From contig CAYRGA010000113.1 of the NCBI GenBank assembly GCA_964423705.1, positions 1 through 5,562 of the forward strand: a DNA stretch of 5,562 bases, in the 5' to 3' direction. Both the position numbers and the translations under genes were made by a program. This DNA comes from CAKSIN01 sp964423705 (GTDB lineage: Bacteria; Bacillota; Clostridia; UMGS1810). Positions 1 to 5,562 of the stretch are shown one piece after another (positions within the stretch are counted from its first letter, which is position 1; each line of letters begins with the position of its first letter). The notes under the pieces were generated by a model. It worked only from the letters and a program-made list of their open reading frames with translations, was not told the origin of the DNA and ran no database searches.

Positions 1-30
1 TAAAAGCATTTCTTTTGCTGATACTAACAT
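1..30 (-). CDS. Start of a probable class II fructose-bisphosphate aldolase (partial, runs off the left edge)
   Basis: Only the first ten codons are in the window, reading MLVSAKEMLL. They follow an AGGAGG ribosome binding site (42-47, 11 bases before the ATG) and a consensus promoter. This N-terminus closely resembles the usual start of bacterial class II fructose-1,6-bisphosphate aldolases (typically MLV-S/T-AKEML followed by a KYAVGAFN-like stretch). That enzyme is zinc-dependent and cytoplasmic, and splits fructose-1,6-bisphosphate into glyceraldehyde-3-phosphate and dihydroxyacetone phosphate. Seen directly: promoter, Shine-Dalgarno, ATG and an open frame to the window edge. The aldolase identity rests on recall of the family N-terminus over ten residues, with no active-site motif visible. 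Another protein with a similar start, such as a tagatose-bisphosphate aldolase of the same family, cannot be excluded. Confidence 0.6.
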   Translation of the reverse strand, partial: MLVSAKEMLL

Positions 31-41
31 AATTTATACTT

Positions 42-47
42 CCTCCT
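42..47 (-). promoter_or_regulatory. Ribosome binding site of the aldolase-like gene
   Basis: AGGAGG on the minus strand, 11 bases upstream of the ATG at 30-28. The spacing is a little long, but the match to the anti-Shine-Dalgarno sequence is full. It supports reading this edge fragment as a true gene start. Confidence 0.75.
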
Positions 48-90
48 ATTGTAAGAATTTACGATAATTAATATTTTCTGTTTCAGTATA

Positions 91-119
91 ATTATACCTT
101 TTATAAAAATATATGTCAA
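91..119 (-). promoter_or_regulatory. Perfect consensus sigma-70/sigma-A promoter
   Basis: On the minus strand, TTGACA (119-114) is followed by a 17-bp spacer (113-97) and TATAAT (96-91). Both hexamers match the housekeeping sigma consensus at all positions and the spacing is optimal. Transcription should start near position 84, giving an untranslated leader of about 54 bases before the aldolase-like ATG at 30. Such a strong promoter fits a highly expressed central-metabolism gene. It also implies that the gene is not dependent on read-through from the rhamnosidase gene. The inverted repeat at 95-131 overlaps it. Confidence 0.85.
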
Positions 120-131
120 GTATAAAAGGTA
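95..131. repeat. Perfect 11-bp inverted repeat around the -35 box (candidate operator)
   Basis: TACCTTTTATA at 95-105 is the exact reverse complement of TATAAAAGGTA at 121-131, with 15 bases between the arms. The arm centres are 26 bp apart, about 2.5 helical turns. The left arm overlaps the last two bases of the -10 box and fills most of the spacer. The right arm lies just upstream of the -35 box, which sits between them. A full-length RNA hairpin would not be made from the promoter itself, because the predicted start near 84 lies past both arms, so a protein-binding role is more likely. Each arm has only two G:C pairs (the repeat is AT-rich), so some chance contribution is possible. Confidence 0.5.
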
Positions 132-170
132 AAAAGCAGTTAATGAAATCATTTGATATTTAGCAGGTTT

Positions 171-2330
171 TTAACGTTTTGTATTTTTACATACAAAATT
201 ATATTTACCTTTTTCATAACTTGTTGACACGCCGTCAATAACGATTGTGCATGATACGGGAATTTCCACATCAATTACCGCAACGCCATCTTCATATCTC
301 CAACTTGTATACACCCTGCCATACCTTGACATAAACTCGGCAGAGAGATTTCCAAGCTCGGCATTTGGGTGCGGACGTATCTCTATGCCTTTTTCGTCGA
401 TTTGAATACCTGCGGCAACCGCATAAACCCACTCTGCCACAGAGCCATAGGCATAATGATTAAACGAATTCATATCCGTACTCCAAAAGCTTCCGTCTTC
501 ACGAATACCATCCCAGTGCTCCCAAACGGTGGTTGCTCCGCTGTTTACCGAAAACAGCCACGATGGGTATTTGGTTTGCAGCAAAAGCTTATAGGCAGTG
601 TCAAGCTGACCGTTTTCGCTCAAAGCAAACAGCAAATGCGGCGTGCCGGCAAAACCGGTTGTCAAGCAATCTCCGTTTTTATGAATCATATCCGCCAATT
701 TTTCAGCAAATTCGGCTTTATTATCCGTAAGATTAAACCTGAGCACGAGAGCATATTCCGTCTGCGTTCGGCACGTCGGAAAACGCTTCATAAACGCCTT
801 TCTGCCTGCATCATACTTTGATTTATACATTTCATATTTAGGAGATTTTATCTCGTGTGCGGCTTTTTTCATCAAGTTTAACACATGCACATAATATGCA
901 CTGGCTACAAAATCCTTGTCACTCGAACCGACATACGACCCCGAAGGAGCATCAAGTCCGAGCCAATCACCGTATGCGTTTTCAAAGCCTATCCACAGGT
1001 TTTCTTCAGCGGTGACACTTTCCACATATTCTACCCACTTTTCCATCATGGGGAAATATTTTTCCAAGGTGCTTTTGTCGCCGTACATTTCGTAAATTAT
1101 CCACGGACAAATAACTGCCGCATCGCCCCAAGCAGGCGAAGTGTTATCTAAATGCGCCGTCATATAAACATCCGGAATTGTTTTTTGAACAAGTCCGTCA
1201 TTTCTCTGCTCAGATGCCATGTCATTGAGCCATTTTTCAAAAAAACGTTTCACATCATATTGATATGCTGCGGTTTTTACAAAAACTTGCGCATCACCTG
1301 TCCAGCCGAGGCGTTCATCACGCTGAGGACAATCCGTGGGAATATCCAGAAAATTGCCTCTCTGACCCCATTCGATATTTCTGAACAATCTGTCTGCAAG
1401 GGCATTATCGGTTTTCAAGGTTCCTGTTTTTTTGATATCCGAGCCCACGACTATTGCCGTAAACGCATCTTTGGTAATGTTTTTCGGCGATTTATCCACA
1501 CGAATATACCTAAACCCGTAAAACGTGGTATGAGTTTTATAAGTCTGCATACCGTCTGTGCATTTGTAATTGTAGATGCATTTGGCGCTTCTGTAGTTTT
1601 CGTTATAGAAATTTCCGTCTTTATCCAGCACTTCCGCAAACGAAAGCGACACCTCCTCGCCCTTACTTGCTTTTGCGCAAAACTCCACATAGCCGGTAAT
1701 TTCCTGTCCGAAGTCAATCACCCATTCGCCTTTGGGGGTAATAAGCTCAGCCGTCGGAGCCAATCTGTCTTGCTCACAGATGATTTCGCCCTCTTGAGGT
1801 ATCAATACATCTTTATCGGCAGAAACTGTTTCGGCTGTACAAACCATGCCCTCAAACTCCGCATCATAAACCTCGCCGTCATATATGTCCGAAAACAAAA
1901 TCTTGCTCTGCTTAACAGACCAATCCTCATCGGAATAAACATATTCCTTTTCTTTGCTTGAATATTTAATTTCAACAGCAGCTATCATGCGCGGCGACGA
2001 AATATCCATGTTTTTTAATTTTTTTTGGCTTATTCTGCTTAAATACCAACCATTGCCAACAGTGATTTCTATTAGATTTTCACCGTTTTTAACATAGTCG
2101 GTTATGTCATATTTCTGGTATTGCAGGCGTTTTTCGTAGTTCGTCCAGCCCGGTGCCAGCACATAATCGCTCACTCTTTTTTCGTTTACATATACCTCAT
2201 ACACACCGGTTGCCGTAACTTCTATTTCGCATTTGTCAATACTTTTGTCAACGACAACTTTCTTGAAAAACGCCGGGCATACCCCATTAAAATCTTTTTT
2301 CGCCTTTATCCAATTCGCATCTTTAATCAT
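171..2330 (-). CDS. Alpha-L-rhamnosidase, glycoside hydrolase family 78
   Basis: Hydrolyses terminal alpha-L-rhamnose from plant or bacterial glycosides by an inverting mechanism. Numbering is from the ATG at 2330 (719 aa). The N-terminal carbohydrate-binding-like rhamnosidase domain (about 10-160) contains GVYEVYVNEKRV (42-53), APGWTNY (59-65) and NGWY (93-96). A beta-sandwich domain follows with DFGQEITGYVEF (206-217). The (alpha/alpha)6-barrel carries CPQRDERLGWTGD (334-346), where Glu339 is the likely general acid, TTVWEHWDG (600-608), where Glu604 is the likely general base, and SFNHYAYGSV. A small C-terminal beta domain contains RPHPN. There is no signal peptide or membrane segment, so it is probably cytoplasmic and acts on imported small glycosides. 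It is shorter than many GH78 enzymes of about 880-950 aa because it lacks an extra N-terminal Ig-like domain, not because the core is truncated. An in-frame ATG at 2351 has no Shine-Dalgarno. The ATG at 2330 has GAGGAG nine bases upstream, so I chose it. It is the last gene of the hslO-HAD cluster. Confidence 0.93.
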   Translation of the reverse strand: MIKDANWIKAKKDFNGVCPAFFKKVVVDKSIDKCEIEVTATGVYEVYVNEKRVSDYVLAPGWTNYEKRLQYQKYDITDYVKNGENLIEITVGNGWYLSRISQKKLKNMDISSPRMIAAVEIKYSSKEKEYVYSDEDWSVKQSKILFSDIYDGEVYDAEFEGMVCTAETVSADKDVLIPQEGEIICEQDRLAPTAELITPKGEWVIDFGQEITGYVEFCAKASKGEEVSLSFAEVLDKDGNFYNENYRSAKCIYNYKCTDGMQTYKTHTTFYGFRYIRVDKSPKNITKDAFTAIVVGSDIKKTGTLKTDNALADRLFRNIEWGQRGNFLDIPTDCPQRDERLGWTGDAQVFVKTAAYQYDVKRFFEKWLNDMASEQRNDGLVQKTIPDVYMTAHLDNTSPAWGDAAVICPWIIYEMYGDKSTLEKYFPMMEKWVEYVESVTAEENLWIGFENAYGDWLGLDAPSGSYVGSSDKDFVASAYYVHVLNLMKKAAHEIKSPKYEMYKSKYDAGRKAFMKRFPTCRTQTEYALVLRFNLTDNKAEFAEKLADMIHKNGDCLTTGFAGTPHLLFALSENGQLDTAYKLLLQTKYPSWLFSVNSGATTVWEHWDGIREDGSFWSTDMNSFNHYAYGSVAEWVYAVAAGIQIDEKGIEIRPHPNAELGNLSAEFMSRYGRVYTSWRYEDGVAVIDVEIPVSCTIVIDGVSTSYEKGKYNFVCKNTKR

Positions 2331-2339
2331 TCCGCTCAT

Positions 2340-2345
2340 CTCCTC
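2340..2345 (-). promoter_or_regulatory. Ribosome binding site that decides the rhamnosidase start
   Basis: GAGGAG lies nine bases upstream of the ATG at 2330-2328, inside the codons that a longer reading from 2351 would translate. The region before the ATG at 2351 (ending GTTACTTC) shows no purine-rich site. The ATG at 2339 would have the motif directly abutting it, which is too close. This favours the start at 2330. Confidence 0.65.
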
Positions 2346-2360
2346 AAGCATGAAGTAACA

Positions 2361-3029
2361 TTATTTTTCATTAAGCTCTTTTATGTATGCAAGAATTTCT
2401 TTGGGCTCGCTTATAATTATGTCTGCACCATGAGTGTTTAGTTCGTCATATTTCCTAAATCCCCACAACACGCCCACAGTATGCGCTCCAAGGCTTTTTC
2501 CGGTTTGCATGTCAATCCACGTATCACCCACGTAAACCGTTTCTTCGGGTTTTACATCAAGCGTTTCCAAAATATCAACGGCACCCTCAGGGTCGGGCTT
2601 AATCTTAATTCCCTCTCTCTGACCGTGAACGATGTCAAACGAACCGTCTTTAAAAAACATTTTCACAGCTTCGCAAGCGGCATAATCCGGCTTGTTTGAT
2701 ATAACTGCGGTTAATATCCCCTGTGATTTAAGCTCGGAAATTAAATCCTCTATTCCGTCATACGGCGCGGTATAACGCTTAACATCAGCGTTATACTGTT
2801 CGTTGTAATATTCAAACACCTTATCAAACATTTCTTCGGTATATGCATTGCGAAAATTTAACATTCTCTCTACCAGAAGCTTTGCACCGTTTCCCACAAA
2901 ATATTTATATTCATCGGTTTCGATTGATTCGATTCCGAATTTTTCAAGCGCAAGATTTCCGTAATATGATATGGTGCTTATTGTATCCAAAAGTGTTCCG
3001 TCCAAATCAAATAAACATGCTTTTATCAT
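2361..3029 (-). CDS. HAD-superfamily phosphatase, phosphoglycolate phosphatase-like (Gph/PpaX group)
   Basis: A 222-aa soluble hydrolase with all four HAD motifs. DLDGT (8-12) holds the nucleophile Asp8 and acid/base Asp10. Ser111 of VISNK is motif II. Lys144 of KPDPE is motif III. GDTWID (168-173), with Asp169 and Asp173, is the magnesium-binding motif IV. Residues about 15-85 form the helical C1 cap typical of the beta-phosphoglucomutase/phosphoglycolate phosphatase subfamily, and the late GVLWGFR stretch (186-192) is common in Gph proteins. Length is normal for the family. The substrate cannot be read from sequence: 2-phosphoglycolate, pyrophosphate or a sugar phosphate are all possible, so no gene symbol is given. 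It starts 14 bases after the hslO stop and has its own AAGGAG site (3042-3037, spacing 7). It is followed 30 bases later by the rhamnosidase. A role with rhamnose phosphates is conceivable from position alone but is not shown. Confidence 0.9.
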   Translation of the reverse strand: MIKACLFDLDGTLLDTISTISYYGNLALEKFGIESIETDEYKYFVGNGAKLLVERMLNFRNAYTEEMFDKVFEYYNEQYNADVKRYTAPYDGIEDLISELKSQGILTAVISNKPDYAACEAVKMFFKDGSFDIVHGQREGIKIKPDPEGAVDILETLDVKPEETVYVGDTWIDMQTGKSLGAHTVGVLWGFRKYDELNTHGADIIISEPKEILAYIKELNEK

Positions 3030-3043
3030 TGGTATGCTCCTTA

Positions 3044-3937
3044 TTAATTGTCTTTATTTATCATTTCGTTATATAGTGTTTCAAGCTCTTCTTTGGTAAA
3101 ATTATATTTTTTGCTGCAAAAATGGCAAGACAACTCTGCCTTTCCGTCATTTTCTATTATATCCGCAAGCTCATCCTTGCCTATCGCCACCAGGGCCTTT
3201 TCAACACGTTCCCTTGTGCAATCGCAGCGGTAGCAGGTATCGGTTTTATCAGTCAGATGATATTCCTTTCCGTCAAGGAGCAAACTTAAAATATCCTCCG
3301 GCGTTTTGCCATCTTCAAAAAGTGCTGTAACAGAGGTGACATTTTTTAAGTTTTCCTCAATCAAAGTGATATCTTCTTCTGTAGCCTCGGGCATTACTTG
3401 AATTATGAAGCCGCCGGCTTCCTTTATCGTGTAATCCGTATCTACCAGCACTCCCAGGCCGACTGCAGAAGGCACCTGCTCAGAAACGGCAAAATATTTG
3501 GTTAAATCGTCTCCAATTTCTCCCGAAACAAGCGGAATCTTTCCTATGTACGGTTCTTTTAAACCTATATCGGTTATTACAGTCAAAAAGCCGTCTGTGC
3601 CTACTGCGCTGCCCACATCCAGTTTACCGGCTGAATTAAGTGGGATGTCAACAAGCGGATTTGCCGCATAACCCTTTACGCGGCTGCTGCTGTCGGAAAC
3701 AGCCACGACTCGCCCTATGGGACCGTTTCCCGTGAGTTGAAGCGTTATAACATCATTTTCACCCTTCAGCATCGCACCCATCATTGCCGATGCAGTCAAA
3801 AGCCTTCCCAGTGCCGCTGTGGCCACCGGAGATGTTTGGTGGTGCTCAAATGCGGCATTTACCGTATCTTTGGTTTGGCATGCAAAGGCTCTAATGCTTC
3901 CGTCCTCCGTCACAGCTCTTATAATATAATCAGACAT
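3044..3937 (-). CDS. hslO: Redox-regulated molecular chaperone Hsp33
   Basis: A 297-aa cytoplasmic holdase activated by oxidative stress, in which oxidation of a zinc-bound cysteine cluster releases zinc and exposes substrate-binding surfaces. The start MSDYIIRAVTEDGSIRAFA and the GRLLTASAMMGAMLKGEN region (44-61) are typical of the N-terminal Hsp33 domain. The C-terminal redox switch is complete: CDC (Cys238, Cys240) and CHFC (Cys271, Cys274), the usual CxC...CxxC zinc site. Extra cysteines occur at 235, giving CYRCDC, and at 20. The frame is open up to 4000, but those 21 added codons would be translated from the terminator-like hairpin, start with the unlikely MRRRKSLRR and have no ribosome binding site. 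The ATG at 3937 has GGAG (3949-3946) at spacing 8 and matches the family start. It is the first of three tightly spaced genes. No CIRCE element or convincing promoter of its own is visible. Confidence 0.96.
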   Translation of the reverse strand: MSDYIIRAVTEDGSIRAFACQTKDTVNAAFEHHQTSPVATAALGRLLTASAMMGAMLKGENDVITLQLTGNGPIGRVVAVSDSSSRVKGYAANPLVDIPLNSAGKLDVGSAVGTDGFLTVITDIGLKEPYIGKIPLVSGEIGDDLTKYFAVSEQVPSAVGLGVLVDTDYTIKEAGGFIIQVMPEATEEDITLIEENLKNVTSVTALFEDGKTPEDILSLLLDGKEYHLTDKTDTCYRCDCTRERVEKALVAIGKDELADIIENDGKAELSCHFCSKKYNFTKEELETLYNEMINKDN

Positions 3938-3974
3938 ATGTATTTCTCCATTCAGCGTAATTAAATTTAAAATA

Positions 3975-3997
3975 CGACGGAGGGATTTCCTCCGCCG
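3975..3997 (-). terminator. Probable intrinsic terminator of the oad operon
   Basis: On the minus strand, CGGCGGAGG and CCTCCGTCG form a nine-pair GC-rich stem (one G-U pair) with a five-base AAATC loop. It is followed by TATTTTAAATTTAATT, a U-rich but interrupted tail. It lies about 70 bases past the oadA stop and about 38 bases before the hslO start. The best reading is the end of the oad transcript. The broken U-run means partial read-through into hslO is possible. Confidence 0.6.
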
Positions 3998-4030
3998 CAT
4001 ACTGTAGAAATATGTGATTTCACACGCAAA

Positions 4031-4052
4031 ATCCGACTTTGCAAGCGCGGAT
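4031..4052 (-). terminator. Second, weaker hairpin just after oadA
   Basis: On the minus strand, ATCCG and CGGAT pair around an inner segment that can add a short CTT/AAG stem with a GCA loop, followed by TTTG. It begins 14 bases after the oadA stop codon. The stem is short and the T-run minimal, so it could be a 3'-end stabilising hairpin or a weak helper terminator ahead of the stronger one at 3975-3997. Confidence 0.3.
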
Positions 4053-4065
4053 GCAGTATCCCTAA

Positions 4066-5472
4066 TCAGGATAAATCCTGCACGTATAAGGTTCTTACTT
4101 TTCCGTCATCTTCCTTTGCCTTGTCCTCAGGTGTTTTATCTCTTTCGTCAAAGAATTTTTTTGCTACCTGCGGGAACAATGCATACGAAAGCACATCTTC
4201 CTCGGATTTTGCTATTCCTTTTGTTTCTTCCTTGTACTTTTCGAGCTCCGGCTCTAAGAGGTCTGCAGGACGACAGGTGATAACTTCCTCGTTGCCGATA
4301 GCTTTTTTGCGGATTTCTTCATTAACTTCACCGGGAAGATTACCGTATTCGCCCTTTAAAAGACCTTTTGATTCTTTCGTTATCATCTTATATCTTTCAC
4401 CGGAAAGCACATTCAAAACTGCCTGAGTTCCGACAATCTGGCTTGTAGGTGTAACGAGCGGAGGATATCCGAAATCTTTTCTTACGCGCGGAACCTCAGC
4501 AAGGACTTCATAAAGCTTATCTTCAGCGTTGTTGTCCTTGAGCTGTCCCATAAGGTTTGAAAGCATTCCGCCCGGTACTTGATAGAGCAGAGTGTTTGCA
4601 TCCACATTAAGTACCTTCGGATCGAGGTCACCTCTTGCCTTTAAGTCATCAGCCACTTTTCTGAAATGAGCCGCAGCCTTATTGAGCTTATTAAGGTCAA
4701 GACCGGTATCTCTGTCGGTACCCTGAAGTGTGGCTACAAGAGCCTCGGTTGCAGGGTTACTTGTGCCGTTTGCAAGCGGAGAAAGTGCACAGTCAACTAT
4801 GTCAACTCCCGCTTTCACTGCCATAAGGTTCGTCATATCACCCGTACCGGCAGTATTGTGTGTATGAAGATGAATCGGAACACTGACATTTTCTTTAAGC
4901 TTTTTAACAAGCTTGTATGCATCGTAAGGAAGCAAGAGGTTTGCCATATCCTTAATGCAGATGGTGTCAGCACCCATTTTTTCAAGTGTGCATGCCAGCT
5001 TAACGAAGTAGTCCTCATTGTGAACCGGACTTGTGGTATAGCTGATTGCCGCTTCGCACAAACCGCCGTAATGCTTAACGAATTTAATAGCAGCTTCCAG
5101 GTTTCTGGGGTCGTTCAACGCGTCGAACACTCTTACAACGTCGATTCCGTTTTCGATTGACTTCTTACAGAAAGCTTCAACAACATCGTCTGCATAGTGC
5201 TTGTAACCTAAGATATTTTGTCCGCGGAAAAGCATCTGAAGCTTAGTGTTCGGCATGTGCTTTTTAAGTGTACGAAGTCTTTCCCAAGGGTCTTCATTCA
5301 AAAATCTCATGCATGCATCGAAGGTAGCACCGCCCCAGCACTCCAGCGACCAGTAACCGATACTGTCAAGAGTTTCAAGTGCGGGAATCATATCTTCGAT
5401 TTTCATGCGTGTCTTTGCCTGCGACTGGTGCGCATCACGAAGAATGGTATCTGTAATGTATAATTTTGACAT
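4066..5472 (-). CDS. oadA: Oxaloacetate decarboxylase alpha subunit (carboxyltransferase), stand-alone without biotin domain
   Basis: Transfers the carboxyl group of oxaloacetate to carrier-bound biotin, giving pyruvate. The carboxybiotin is then decarboxylated by the membrane beta subunit with Na+ export. The 468-aa protein has the DRE-TIM carboxyltransferase barrel: RDAHQS (12-17, metal ligand Asp13), ECWGGATFD (44-52), FRGQNILGY (82-90), CIKDM (Lys174, expected to be carbamylated) and HLHTHNTAGTG (metal ligands His203 and His205). The conserved PYC/OADA C-terminal region follows (about 290-468, including PGGMLSNL and PRVRKDFGYPPLVTPTSQIVG). It ends there, whereas enterobacterial OadA (about 590 aa) continues into a biotinyl domain. 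The biotin carrier must therefore be a separate protein. AGGAGG (5485-5480) at spacing 7 supports the start. The oadB stop is 14 bases upstream, so the two are an operon. Pyruvate carboxylase subunit B or a transcarboxylase 5S subunit would look similar; the oadB neighbour favours the sodium pump. Confidence 0.93.
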   Translation of the reverse strand: MSKLYITDTILRDAHQSQAKTRMKIEDMIPALETLDSIGYWSLECWGGATFDACMRFLNEDPWERLRTLKKHMPNTKLQMLFRGQNILGYKHYADDVVEAFCKKSIENGIDVVRVFDALNDPRNLEAAIKFVKHYGGLCEAAISYTTSPVHNEDYFVKLACTLEKMGADTICIKDMANLLLPYDAYKLVKKLKENVSVPIHLHTHNTAGTGDMTNLMAVKAGVDIVDCALSPLANGTSNPATEALVATLQGTDRDTGLDLNKLNKAAAHFRKVADDLKARGDLDPKVLNVDANTLLYQVPGGMLSNLMGQLKDNNAEDKLYEVLAEVPRVRKDFGYPPLVTPTSQIVGTQAVLNVLSGERYKMITKESKGLLKGEYGNLPGEVNEEIRKKAIGNEEVITCRPADLLEPELEKYKEETKGIAKSEEDVLSYALFPQVAKKFFDERDKTPEDKAKEDDGKVRTLYVQDLS

Positions 5473-5479
5473 ATTCTAG

Positions 5480-5485
5480 CCTCCT
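5480..5485 (-). promoter_or_regulatory. Ribosome binding site of oadA
   Basis: AGGAGG, seven bases before the oadA ATG, begins immediately after the oadB stop codon (TAA at 5489-5487). The arrangement suggests close translational linkage between oadB and oadA. Confidence 0.8.
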
Positions 5486-5486
5486 A

Positions 5487-5562
5487 TTATTTAGCAAGCA
5501 TTGCTATAAGAGCACCTGCGGCAATTGCCGAGCCTATAACTCCGGCAACGTTCGGACCCATA
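5487..5562 (-). CDS. oadB: Sodium-translocating decarboxylase beta subunit, C-terminal end (partial, runs off the right edge)
   Basis: Only the last 24 codons and the TAA stop are present. The peptide begins MGPNVAGVIGSAIAAG and ends in a hydrophobic ALIAMLAK tail. GPNVAGVIGSA plus a small-residue hydrophobic helix is the highly conserved last transmembrane segment of the OadB/MmdB/GcdB family. These membrane subunits decarboxylate carboxybiotin and pump Na+ outward. The fragment alone does not tell oxaloacetate from methylmalonyl-CoA or glutaconyl-CoA decarboxylase. The following oadA, which has the pyruvate/oxaloacetate-type carboxyltransferase, points to the oxaloacetate enzyme. The rest of the gene, and probably the gamma and biotin carrier subunits, lie beyond the right edge. 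Confidence 0.88.
   Translation of the reverse strand, partial: MGPNVAGVIGSAIAAGALIAMLAK

Noticed and set aside
87..96. TATAATTATA palindrome as a divergent promoter on the plus strand
   Set aside because: A plus-strand TATAAT exists at 87-92, but there is no -35-like hexamer at 64-69 and no plus-strand gene downstream.
131..170. Terminator for the rhamnosidase transcript
   Set aside because: The region is AT-rich and has short T runs on the minus strand (CTGCTTTTTA), but I found no GC-containing stem in front of them. The inverted repeat at 95-131 is too AT-rich, with too long a spacer, to call a terminator.
1152..1961. Long plus-strand open frame (269 codons) opposite the rhamnosidase gene
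   Set aside because: It lies wholly antisense to well-conserved GH78 coding sequence, has no recognisable domain and a composition rich in Ile, Phe, Cys and Arg typical of a shadow frame. Opposite frames stay open because of codon bias in the real gene.
3938..4000. N-terminal extension of hslO starting at 4000 (MRRRKSLRR...)
   Set aside because: The extra codons come from the GC-rich hairpin, lack a ribosome binding site and do not fit the Hsp33 family start. The ATG at 3937 has GGAG at spacing 8.
4013..4024. TGTGATTTCACA dyad as a CRP/FNR-type site
   Set aside because: The half-sites TGTGA and TCACA are separated by two bases instead of the six of a CRP site, and no convincing promoter is near. 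Kept only as part of the intergenic observation.
4067..4080. CAGGATAAATCCTG palindrome at the 3' end of oadA
   Set aside because: Six-base arms with a two-base centre cannot form a good RNA hairpin without opening, and it lies within the last codons and stop of oadA. Probably coincidental.
4666..5160. Plus-strand open frame of 164 codons opposite oadA
   Set aside because: Antisense to the catalytic barrel of oadA, with no family resemblance and a Cys/Arg/Val-rich shadow composition.

Overview
All recognisable genes lie on the minus strand, so the window reads from high to low coordinates. It is moderately AT-rich, uses strong AGGAGG-type ribosome binding sites and short intergenic gaps, and carries an OadB/OadA sodium-pump decarboxylase pair, an Hsp33 and a cytoplasmic GH78 rhamnosidase. 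Together these suggest an anaerobic, plant- or gut-associated member of the Firmicutes (Clostridia-like). This is inferred from gene content and style; no rRNA or other marker gene is present.

Layout from right to left. At 5562-5487 is the last 24 codons of the sodium-translocating decarboxylase beta subunit (oadB). Fourteen bases later comes oadA (5472-4066), the carboxyltransferase subunit without a fused biotin domain. A short intergenic stretch (4065-3938) holds two hairpins that probably end the oad transcript. Then follow three closely packed genes: hslO (3937-3044, redox chaperone Hsp33), a phosphoglycolate-phosphatase-like HAD hydrolase (3029-2361) and a GH78 alpha-L-rhamnosidase (2330-171). 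The gaps are 14 and 30 bases, each carrying the next gene's ribosome binding site, so the three are probably co-transcribed. The last 170 bases are an AT-rich promoter region with a perfect consensus sigma-A promoter (TTGACA, 17 bp, TATAAT). It drives a gene whose first ten codons (MLVSAKEMLL) resemble class II fructose-bisphosphate aldolase and which runs off the left edge.

Functionally, OadA/OadB decarboxylate oxaloacetate (or a related keto acid cycle) with sodium export, with the biotin carrier presumably encoded just upstream outside the window. The rhamnosidase would release L-rhamnose from imported oligosaccharides or glycosides, and an aldolase would serve central glycolysis. Hsp33 and the HAD phosphatase are housekeeping and stress functions with no clear biochemical link to the rhamnosidase.

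I found no CRISPR, mobile element, tRNA, rRNA or evident new system. The most notable non-coding signal is an 11-bp perfect inverted repeat whose arms flank the -35 box of the consensus promoter at the left end, a good candidate operator.
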